Assembly (NCBI GenBank): GCA_020429915.1 | Contig: JAGQKV010000021.1 | Coordinates: 1 to 64,000 of the forward strand | Direction of reading: 5' to 3' | Source of the DNA: Candidatus Omnitrophota bacterium | GTDB lineage: Bacteria > Omnitrophota > Gorgyraeia > Zapsychrales > Zapsychraceae | Length of the DNA stretch: 64,000 nucleotides | Part shown: positions 10,901-20,300 of the stretch, one piece after another | Numbering within the stretch: position 1 is the first letter of the stretch | Layout of the letters: each line of letters opens with the position of its first letter | Position numbers and translations under genes: made by a program | The notes under the pieces: generated by a model | What the model was told of the DNA's origin: nothing | Databases searched by the model: none | The model's input: only the letters and a program-made list of their open reading frames with translations

Positions 10901-11337
10901 CCCAGTTTTTCCGCCTGGAGACCTTTCCGGTCACACCCCAGGGCAAGATTGACCGGCGCGCGTTACCGGACATCGCCGCTGATGCCGTCGGACCGGCCAA
11001 GGCGTACACCGCGCCGGCGAACGCCGAAGAAGAGACCTTGGCCCGTATTTGGGAAGAGATTCTCGGTATTGAGCGGGTCGGCCGCAACGATGATTTCTTT
11101 GACTTGGGCGGACACAGCCTGCTGGCCACCCAGATCATTTCGCGCATCCAGCAGTTGTTTCAAATCGAACTTTCCCTGCGGACCCTGTTTCACGAGCCGA
11201 CTGTCCGCGGGCTTGCAGAAGCGATCAAATCGGAGAAGCAGAAGGCCCCGGCGGGTCCGGCCATCGCGCGTATCAGCCGCGACAAACACCGCGTTCAATT
11301 AACCGAGCAAGGTGATTTGGCGGAGGTGAAGAACTAG
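4909..11337 (+). CDS. Non-ribosomal peptide synthetase, A-T-C-C*-A-T (2142 aa)
   Basis: First megasynthase. Domains by residue: A1 about 10-490; T1 with FELGGHSL (Ser540); C about 595-1020; C* about 1049-1490; A2 about 1513-2020; T2 with FDLGGHSL (Ser2070). There is no starter C domain, so A1-T1 should load a free amino acid. Read against the GrsA binding pocket, A1 gives D-I-L-Q-L-G-M-V-W, close to the known glycine code. A2 gives D-A-E-S-L-G-T-V-V, which I do not assign. The first C domain has an altered HHxxxDG motif (DHIVADE at 731-737). C* keeps HHIITDG (1188-1194). The start is a TTG with GGGGGAAC upstream; no in-frame ATG fits. The stop codon TAG directly abuts the ATG of the next gene. 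Both T domains need activation by the phosphopantetheinyl transferase at 27616. Confidence 0.95.
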   Translation: MDGPRHSECLHELIDSVAAIELDAIAIEFDNETVTYKELNNKAGRLAKYLHSLGAGPDVLVGVCVERSIDLIVTLLAVLKSGAAYVPLDPHYPADRIQTILSDASASIYITQSTLSCPQLPPECVKVLIDNDDIFGDVEYACPYVRPHHLAYVIYTSGSTGKPKGVQIEHRSVVNFLRSMQDEPGLSAGDIVLAATTISFDISVLEIFLPLITGARIHLVDRATAVDGQKLISHVDRVSLMQATPATWRLLLAAGWSGKADLRILCGGEAMSVDLARQLKTRCRTVWNMYGPTETTVWSSLYRIPENPQDISRTVPIGRPIANTRLFVLDDAGREVSAGETGELYIGGEGLARGYVNRPELTAEKFVENDHGRLYRTGDLARFSEEGHLEYLGRTDHQVKVRGFRIELGEIEAVLMDHTAVQTAAVTVRETSNGDKSLAAYVVCSIEISPAALRTHLGAHLPEYMIPNNFVFLSALPLTPNGKVDRRALPDPDGARPDLTTPYRSPENDLERQLSDIWAAVLGLATVGIDDNFFELGGHSLQATAILARIKEACENVISCQEFFDAPTVARQAALLASTDNDRPAPRPALVKREMTGRIKLSYAQQRLWYLDQFEGGTTSYNMIEAVRLRGSLDTGRLTRAFSEIIRRHAILRTTYSQDNGVPYQNVRPNVTFAEQQKDLSALPEDRRREELITLARQEARHHFDLQHDLLLRAWLVKMTEDEHVLLINCDHIVADEWSLDILHRELSAAYAGLGQDARIYRDPLSVQYADYAAWEREYLTDAVVDEKLTYWRQQLKDVPAVLELPVDFETCEGPRTRGGHIHFSLPEDVSRRLQAFSARHEVTLFMTLFTAWATLISRFSERDDVVIATTMANRDLPEVAQMIGFFVNVLPLRLRLNGDPRLADVLARVKQVATEAFAYQDLPLDLLIEKLHLWRGDMDHLPLSQVAFNFFGHAAEPFGLAGLQAEPLALDVQVSTTDLAMLVRERNGSLGIEIQYCAGLFKPETIERLAARFRDVIHAMLSVEDATVTDICVTAGIDDPGRAVDQGDDYFHRYLDRTNLTGNQLLVWLGQKLDPADPIYNSVITYTLTERIDPDLFQNAFQRVVDCRDSLRTTIVDEGGIPRQVVRDRLVYTVIQEDFSRQSDPQEAARIWIESNSRTAYPLNGGLFTCALLKLGAEHFIWYMGQHHIITDGWSQSLIYHDLSGFYREAAGDVPLTDGIRGTFGNFIRSERELRQSARYAKARAYWENELARDPEPLRFYGQRPQKESTLVRRLSLNLGSELTATVIAAARAASPGSKSLEAAKFNVFLTLYALFIAHVSGQREFRIGIPLHNRRAPEFKGVTGLLMQVVPVTVRIEDDDSLQTLLHRIGRTVLKAMQHGQYVMRNPDHKPLYDVVLNYHMWKGPNFHRRPVGVEWAHPGHAQESLSLQVHDFEQEMEGKTGDLHIDLDFHTDVFSPDMQRIALEQFVHLIKLYTQDTARPLSSISLLTDDDRTMLLGGVNATERDRPECCLQNLIEEQARRRPQSVAVEEGTLQLTYAQLDRQANRLAHLLQSRGAGPERPVGILVERGTQMIVALLAVLKAGSCYVPLDPKSPPERLKGIVEEAFTQQGEEPLILTQESLAELLPAGEGIVLLDKDAHEWIDFSQDAPAHDAGPHNLAYIIYTSGSTGIPKGVMIEHRAIVNYTLHSVRQYRMTPADKVLQFSSITFDAAGEEIYPVLSAGGTLVLRDDETIRTPAAFIAKCNRHQVTLLSMPTTYFHQLTATTGPEGPRFGAHLRMVLFGGERVFPQEIRRWQAVYPKSPQLVNTYGPTEATVVATTYVLPPAGESPDGDREIPIGQPVDNAQVYVLNVHRQPVGVGIPGELCIGGTGLARGYLERPQLTDERFIPNPLRPHTDEKIYRTGDLVRLLPDGNLEFVGRVDDQVKVRGYRIELGEVESVMKDHPAVADCAVLALAGEGTDRKLAAYFTVQHLADQGVEDPRAFLKERLPEYMIPAQFFRLETFPVTPQGKIDRRALPDIAADAVGPAKAYTAPANAEEETLARIWEEILGIERVGRNDDFFDLGGHSLLATQIISRIQQLFQIELSLRTLFHEPTVRGLAEAIKSEKQKAPAGPAIARISRDKHRVQLTEQGDLAEVKN
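8053..9410 (+). other. C* domain 1 (second condensation-type domain of a tandem pair)
   Basis: Residues about 1049-1490 of the first NRPS. Instead of the usual C1 motif (SxAQxRLWxL) it has LTGNQLLVWLGQKL. It keeps HHIITDGW and has IGIPLHNRR in place of the usual GxPxAxR. Further segments absent from ordinary C domains are HGQYVMRN, VVLNYHMWKGPNF and LQVHDFE. The same set recurs at 12721-14085 and 17305-18665. It is an atypical member of the condensation-domain superfamily; I know of no characterised function. Confidence 0.75.
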
Positions 11338-14300
11338 ATGACATCCGAGACACAACAACAAGCCTTTGTTTTTCCGCTGTCCTTTGCGCAGCAGCGACTC
11401 TGGTTCCTGGACCAGTATGAGGGCGGAAGCGCCACTTATAATATTTCGCACGCGTTGCGCGCCGAGGGGCGCATCGACGTGCCGGCCCTGGAGCGGGCCC
11501 TGAACGCGGTCGTTGCCCGGCATGAGACGTTACGCACCACCTTCCGGACCATGGATCGTCAACCGGTACAGGTGATCCATCCGGAGGTTCGTATTCCGAT
11601 CCCGGTGGAGGATATGACGTCCGTCCCGATGGAAGGCCGGTTGCGTCGCGCGGCAGATTTGGTTACCCGCGAGTCCCGGTTGCCGTTCGATTTGAGCACG
11701 GGGCCTTTGCTGCGCCTGAAGCTGTTCAGACTGGCCGGCGACAATCACATACTTCACATCAACATTCATCATATCGTCGCCGATGGTTGGTCCATGCACG
11801 TCCTGGTTCGGGAACTGATTGCGGCCTATCAGGCGGATTTGGAAGGTCGGACGCTCGATTTACCCGAGTTGGCCATTCAATACGTCGACTTCGCCCAGTG
11901 GCAGCGGGATTGGCTGCAAGGCGAGGCTCTGAGCACACGTCTCGCTTATTGGAAGGAAAAGCTGTCCGGGGTTCCCCGCAAACTTGATTTGCCCACGGAC
12001 CGGTCCCGTCCGCCGTTTATGACGTTCCAGGGGAAGGCCAAGACCTATTCCGTGGACCGCGACCTGCGGGAACGTTTGGAGGATATCAGCCACGCCTCGC
12101 GTGCTACGCTTTACATGACGATGCTCGCTGCGTTCGCGGCCTTGATTTCCTATTACACCCGGGAGGAGGACGTGGTCATCGCGTCGCCCATAGCCAATCG
12201 CAATCGCCCGGAAATCGAACCGTTGATCGGATTTTTCGTGAATACCCTGCCGTTGCGCGTACGTCTTCAAGGCAATCCGACTTTTACGGAATTGCTCAAA
12301 CAGGTTGAACAAACCTGTCATGAAGCCTATCAGAATCAGGATCTGCCTTTTGAGAAGTTGGTAAACGACTTGGGGCTGGTCCGCGATCTCAGCCGGGCTC
12401 CGCTGGCGCAGATTGCCTTTGCGCATCAAAACGTGCGCATGCCTGATTTGGAAATGGCCGGACTGCGGTTTACCGATTTTGAGGTCCAGACCGGTACGGC
12501 CAAGACCGACCTGGTAGTCCTGCTCGAAGAAGAACCGCGCGGAATGCTGGCCCGTGTGGAATATAATACGGATTTGTTTGATGAAGCGACCATAGACGAA
12601 ATACTGGCCGGGTATCAACGTTTGCTCAAAACGCTGGCAGATGATCCGGCGCGGCCGCTAAATGATTTGTATCGCGGCGCGCAACTGCGCGATCTCACGC
12701 CGGCCGAGACCTCGGCGGAAGACACGGTGATTAGCGGCTACCTGCAGAAGTCGAACTTGACCGAGAATCAGCTGCACCTGTGGCTGGGGCAGAAGCTCAT
12801 CGGCGACAATCCGCTCTATAATCTGAAGACCGTCTATACTTTGCATGAGCCGGTCGATTATCAACATTTTCAGAACGCCTTTCAAAAGATAGTCGATCTC
12901 AATGAGAACTTCCGGACCGTCTTCGTCGAAGAGGGGGGCTTCCCCGGCCAGCGGGTCCTCGATGAACTCCGGTACGAGGTGCCGTATCTCGATTTTTCCG
13001 ATGTAACCGATCCGGCGGCCGCGGCGCGCGATTGGATTGAGTCCCAATCAGGCCGTGTGTTTGATCTCAGTCGGCCGTCCTTTGAAAGTGTGCTGATCAA
13101 GATTGCCGAAGATAAATATCAGTGGTACATGAATCAGCATCACATCCTGACCGACGGCTGGTCGCTGCATTTGACCTACAATCAGCTCACCGAGTTTTAC
13201 CGCGCGTCTCTGGAAGGCCGGTTGGACCGGGTCGAGGCCAAACCGCAATTCGGCAAATATATTGAGGATGAACAGGCCTTCCGCCGGTCCGAACGCCATC
13301 GGCGCGCCCGGTCTTATTGGGAAGGGCTGATGTGTGAACGGCCGGAAGCGCCGGACTTCTACGGGATCACGCCGCCGCGGAAAGCGACGGCCATTCAACG
13401 GATATCGCGGCCGCAACAAGGCACGCTGATCCGGCGGATCAACGCCCTGCGCGAGCATCCGCAGCTTGCCGGATTGGCCGAGCATACCTTGAAGTACAAC
13501 TTTTTCCTTGCGCTTTACGCCCTGTTTATCAGCCGCATCAGCGGCAGGCGGACCGTCTCGATCGGCGTGCCGGTCCATAACCGGCGGACGAGGGAACATG
13601 TGGATATTCAAGGGTTGTTCATGCACATCCTCCCGTTGTTTATCGACATCAACGAGAACGAGTCGCTGATCGATTTGATGCAGCAGATCAAGCGCAAGAC
13701 GTTTAACGCGATGAAGCACGGCCAGTATGTGGTGCGCAATTCACCGCGTGATCCGGCTTACGATGTGCTCTTTAATTATCAAATGTGGCGTCTGCCCAAT
13801 TTTTATAAGAAGGCCTTTGAACTCGAGTGGCTGCATTCCGGTCATACTTTTGAAAGCTGCGGTCTGCAGGTCCATGATTTTGAAAAGGAAGTCCGGGGTG
13901 AGGAGCGGCTGACGTTTGATTTTGAATTCAAACTCGAGATCTTTGACGAACCCTTACGGGAACAGGCCATGACCCATTTCTTCCGGCTGCTGGAATCCTC
14001 CCTGGATGACATCTCCCGGCCGATGCGTGGATTGGAGATGGTTTCACAGGACGAGCGCCGGGGCCGGCTCACGGATCTCAATGACACCGTCACGGAATAT
14101 CCAAAGGACATGTGCGTTCATCAGCTTATCGAGCAACAGGCGCTGCGGACGCCGGACAAGACCGCTGTCGTCTGCGGCGACCGGCGGATGACGTACCGGG
14201 AACTTGACGCCCGCGCGAACCAGCTGGCCCGGCATCTGACGCAGGCGGGGATCCGACCCGGTCAGGCGGTGGGTATCTGCTGCCGCCCGGGAACGGACAT

Positions 14301-17300
14301 GATCACCGGTCTGCTCGGTATTCTCAAGAGCGGCGCCGCCTATATTCCCATCGATCCGACCTATCCGGCGGACCGTCTGCGCACCATGTTTGAAGCCGCG
14401 CCGCTGGCGGCATTAATCGTGCACGACGCGTCCGTCGAGCTTCATAATTTTGCCGAACTGAAAGGGGACGCCGGCTTCCGGGTTATCAACCTGGATGCGC
14501 AGCGGGAGGAACTCGATGCCCAGTCGGCAACGGCCCCGCAATCAACGGTGTCATCCGGTGATCTTGTCTATATGATCTTTACCTCCGGCTCAACCGGGAC
14601 ACCCAAGGCCGCCGGGGTTTATCACGCCGGATTCACCAACCTCTTGTGGTGGTTCACGCGTACCCTGGATTTAACCGCCGCCGACAATGTGCTGGTGATA
14701 TCCTCATTGAGCTTTGACCTCACCCAAAAGAATCTCTACGCGCCGCTGCTTGTAGGCGGGACGCTGAATTTTAATCCCGATTGTTACTATGACCCGAAGC
14801 ATATCGCGGACATCGTGGTTGAGCAGGGGATTACCTGGCTGAACTGCACTCCCAGCGCTTTCTATCCCATCCTTGACCGGGCGCGTACCGACCGCTATCA
14901 GCCGTTGCAGGGTCTGCGTTACGTTGTGCTGGGCGGTGAACCGATCGCCCTGCCGCGGTTACGGCCCTGGCTGGAATCGAGTACTTTTACCGGACGCGTC
15001 ATGAACAGCTACGGCCCGACGGAATGTACCGACGTGACGACGTATCATATCTTATCTGAAGCGACCGTCGCCGCGGATCAATCCGTACCGATCGGACGTC
15101 CGGTGGCCAATACCCAGCACTATGTACTCGACGAGTATTTGCGGCCCGTCCCGGCAGGCGTGCCCGGCGAACTATGTATTGCCGGTGACTGCGTCGGCGC
15201 CGGCTACATTTTTGATGCTGAGATGTCCGCCGTTAAATTCATCGACAATCCGTTCGGTAATGGAAAGCTGTACCGCACGGGTGATATCGTGCGTCTGCGG
15301 TCGGATAGTGAGATCGAATTCGTGGGGAGGAGCGATGACCAGGTTAAGATTCGCGGTTTCCGGATCGAGCTGGGGGATATTACCGCCGCCCTCAACCGCC
15401 ATCCCGCCGTCAAGGAATCAGTCGTCATTGCCGCGGATGACGGGCGGGGCAACAAATCGTTGGCGGCCTACGTGGTCGGTAACAATGGACCTATCTGCCC
15501 GGCAAGTCTGCGCAATGATCTGAAGAACGAACTGCCTGAATATATGGTTCCGCACAGCGTCACGCAAATTGAGTCGATGCCGCTCTCGCCGAACGGTAAG
15601 CTCGACCGCCGGGCGTTGCCCTCTCCGGCGGAAACGGTGACCGAGGAGGAAACGGCCTATGAAGCACCCCGCAATGAATTGGAGCAGTCGCTGGCCGCGA
15701 TCTGGTCCGAGGTGACCGGCGCCGTTCGGGTGGGTATTCACGACAACTTCTTTGATCTCGGCGGTCATTCCCTCATGGCGACACAAATAGTGTCGCTGAT
15801 CCGGGATGCCGTTGGCGCCGAGATTCCGGTCCGGGCCCTGTTTGAAGCACCGACGGTCGCCGGCCTGAGCGCCGTCGTGACCGACGCCCTGTCCGCCGGT
15901 GTCCGTGTGGATGCCCGGCCTATACCACGCGTGTCCCGCGAAGAGCGCATCGCCTTGTCCTACGGGCAGGAACACATATGGGTCATGGAAAACATGACCG
16001 ATGCCAAGGCCACCTTCAATATGCCGGTCGCCCTGCGCGTGGCCGGACCGGTCGACACAGACCGGCTGCAGCATGTGCTGGATGAGATTATCGATCGGCA
16101 TGAGGTCCTGCGCACAATTATCAAGACGGACGGAATGGAGTTCTTTCAGTGCATCCAGTCTCCGGCCGGATTACCCCTGGAGATTATCGATGTCGATGCG
16201 CTTCCCGAAGCGAAACAGGAGGAGTACGGACGCCGTTTTATCATGGAAGAGGCGCGCCGGCCTTTTGATTTGACCACCGGACCGATTATTCGCGCCTACT
16301 TGCTGCGCTTCGGTTCCGCGGACCATATCCTGGTCATCAATGTGCATCACATCGCCTTTGACGCCTTTTCGGCGAATATCATTTTGCGGGAGATCGGCAT
16401 CCTTTACCGGGATTTGGCGCCCGCCCGGCCGTCTCCGTTACCGCAACTCGCTGTGCAATACGCGGACTACGCGGCATGGCAGCGCGGGGAGTTGTCGGGA
16501 CCGGAATACCGGGACAAGTTGCGGGTGTGGCAGGACCGGCTCAAAGGGGCCGACGCGAGCCTGCCGTTGCCCACGGACAATCCGCGGCCGGCAGTGCAGA
16601 CCTACGCCGGTGCGGACCGGCGTTTTACATTGGATGCGGAGACGGTCGCTGTTTTGGAACGTCTCGCCCGGGACTCCTCATCGACCTTATACATGACCTT
16701 ATTGGCCGCTTTCGCGACGGTGATCTCGCAATGGTGCGGAGAGGAAGATATTGTCCTGGCTTCTCCCGTGGCGGGCCGCACACATAAAGATACGGCGGGC
16801 ATGATCGGGTTATTTGTCAATCTGCTGCCGCAGCGGATCGATCTGAGCGGCAATCCCACATTTACTGAGTTGCTGGAACGGGTCCGGACGATGTGCCTGG
16901 AATCCCAGGAATACCAGGACGTGACTTTCGATCATATTATCGGCTCACTGGATATTCCCCATGACCCGGGACGTTCTCCGTTTTCCCAGGTTGTCTTTAA
17001 TCTTCAGCACGCGCCGGAAGACCGATTCTCCGTGGACAATCTTGAATTTTCTCCGGTAGAGTACGAACGCGACACAGCCAATACCGATATAGCAGTGATG
17101 ATGGACCAGGAAGCGGGCGGCGCGGTACGCGGAATGATCGAATTCAACACGGATCTCTTCCGACCGGAGACGATCGACAATCTGCTCCGGAATTTTATCG
17201 CCGTGGTCAGGGAAGCCGCCGTTCAACCGGGGAGACAGCTGTCCGCGATATACGAGGCCTGCGGCCTGGACGCGACGATGGCACACCGCTCGCAAAAGGA

Positions 17301-20300
17301 AAAAGATCCGTTCGGCTACTACTTGCAACATTCCAATCTGAGCGGACATCAACTGATCCTGTGGGCGGGACAGCAACTGGACCGGGAAAACCCCATTTAT
17401 AACAGTACGATCACCTATCGCATGCCGGAGCCGATTGATATCGACCATTTCCGCAAGGCGTTTCAGGCGGTGATCGATACCCGGGATTCGCTGCGCACCG
17501 TAATACGTAAGGTCGACGGGATACCCCAACGGCATGTGGTCGATCATCTTGAGTATCACGTGATCCATCAGGATTTCAGCCGGGAGGACGACCCGGAGGC
17601 CGCCGTGCAGGCGTGGATCAGCCGTCAGGCCAAGACCGCTTTTCCGTTGGATCAATGTCTCTTCCGGTGCGCCTTACTAAAGGTGGCCGAGAATGATTGC
17701 CTCTGGTTTATGAGCCAGCACCATATTATTACCGACGGCTGGTCTCAGGTCCTTGTCTATAAAAGCACCTCTGAATTTTACAAACAGTCTTTGCAAGACG
17801 AATTATCATTGCCGGCCCTGCCCCAATTTGAAGATTACGTAGACCTGGAACGTTCCTATCGCGGATCCGAGCGAGAGAAGAAGGATGCCACCTATTGGGA
17901 AGCTCTTCTGGCCGAGAAAGACGACGCGTTGACTTACTACGGCCGCTCACCGGTCAAGCAGGGCACCGCCATGACCCGCCTGTCGCGTCGTCTCGGTGAG
18001 GAGTTAAGCGCCGGGATTATGCGTTGGGTGGAAGGCCAGGAGACCGAACGCAACACCGCCGAATCGATCAAGTTTCAGATCTTTCTTACAGTCTTTGCCG
18101 TCTTTTTGTGGAGGATCAGCGGGAAACGTGTGTTCAACATCGGTATTCCGCTGCATAACCGTCGTGGAAAAGACACCAAAGACGTAACCGGGCTTGTTAT
18201 GCGGGTCGTGCCGCTGCGCGTCGATATAGATCCCCAGGCAACCTTCCGTGAACTGATGGCGACGATCCGTCGTAGCCTGTTGAAGGCCATGCAGCACGGA
18301 CAGTACCTGATCAATAACAATCACAAGGATCCGGTGTACGATGTGCTGCTCAATTTCCACACCTGGAAAGGGGAGCCGTTTTATGCCAAGGCCCTCACCG
18401 TCGACTGGAAGCATCCCATGCAGGCCTTCGAAAGCCTTGCGCTCAACGTGCACGATATGGAGCGCGACATGGGGGGCCGGGCGGCCAACCTGCAAATCGA
18501 TTTTGATTTTCACCGGGAAGTCTTTCCGCCCGAACTGCAGCAGCAGACGATGAATCATTTTTGTCATTTGTTGTCGCAATGCATCGGCAATCTCGATCAT
18601 CCCGTTCAAAAAATCTCGCTGCTCATGCCGGATGAGGAACGGCAAATCCTGCGTGATTGGAATGACACGGCGATGCCGTTACCGGAGACTTGCATCCACC
18701 GAGTGATCGAGGAACAGGCGGCCCGCGCGCCGGAGGCAATCGCCCTGCGATATGAAGACCGGTCGATGTCCTACGTTCAACTGAACGCGGAGGCCAACCG
18801 CTTGGCCCACTATTTGCGCGCCAACGGAGTCCGCCGCGATGTGCTCGTCGGTATTTGCATGGAACGTTCTCTGGAGATGGTCATCGGACTATTGGCGATC
18901 GTCAAGGCCGGAGGGGCCTACGTTCCGGTGGATCCGACCTATCCGCGTGACCGGATCGCGTTTATGCTGGAAGACTCCGGAGTGTCGTTGTTGTTGACGC
19001 AACAACGGCTGGCCGGACAACTGCCGGAACATGCCGCGCGCGTTGTGTGTGTCGACACCGACCAGGAGCATTGGGCCGTTCAGGCCGCCACAAATCCACA
19101 GATCGACATCGCGCCGGCCGACTTGGCGTACATGATTTACACCTCCGGATCCACGGGCAAGCCCAAGGGAGCCATGAATACCCATGTAGCCATCCTCAAC
19201 CGTCTGTTGTGGATGCAACGAGAATATCAACTGACCGCTGAGGACCGGATTCTGCAAAAAACGCCCTTTAGTTTCGACGTCTCCGTCTGGGAATTTTTCT
19301 GGCCGCTGATGGCCGGCGCCACATTGGTGGTCGCCCGGCCGGAAGGCCACAAGGACAGTGCGTATCTGCGGGACCTTATTATAAAAGAAGGCGTCACCAC
19401 GCTGCACTTCGTGCCGTCGATGCTGCAGATTTTCCTTGAGGAAGAAGGGATTGAACGGATTTCGTCATTGAAACGGGTGATCTGCAGCGGGGAGGCCTTG
19501 TCCGTGGAGGTCCAAAACCGATTCTTCGCGCGTCTGAGCGCGGGATTGCACAATTTATACGGCCCCACGGAAGCCGCGGTGGACGTAACCTATTGGGCGT
19601 GCCGTCCGGATGACGACCGGCATACGGTCCCGATCGGCCGGCCTGTAGCCAACACACAGATATATATCCTGGACCCGGATATGCGGCCGGTGCCCGTCGG
19701 CGTGGCCGGCGAGTTGCATATCGGCGGCATTCAGCTGGCGCGGGGGTATCATAACCGTGAGGAATTGACCCGTGAGAAGTTTATCCCGGATCCGTTCAGC
19801 GATGACCCGCAGGACCGGCTCTACAAAACAGGCGATTTAGCGACGTTCATGTCCGATGGCAATATCGAATTTCTGGGGCGCATCGACCACCAGGTCAAGA
19901 TTCGCGGCTTCCGCATTGAATTGGGCGAGATCGAGACCGCCTTGCTGCGTCATCCTCACATCAAGGAATGTGTGGTCGTGGCTCATAAGGATGCCGGCGG
20001 TAACGACAGTCTTGTCGCGTATCTGGTCGCCGACGGCGGGGAGCCGAAGCTTGATGAAGTGCGCGCGTTTCTATTAGAGAGCTTGCCGGATTACATGGTG
20101 CCGGCGGTGATGATGGTGATTGAAAGTATGCCGCTGTCGCCGAACGGCAAACTGGACCGCCGCGCCCTCCCGGAACCTCAGGCGTCGCGTTCCGGCCTCA
20201 GCAGTGAATATGCCTCCCCGCGCACACCGCTGGAGGAACAGTTGGTCGAGATTTTTAAAGAGCTGCTCGGGCTGGATCGAGTCGGTATCCACGATAATTT

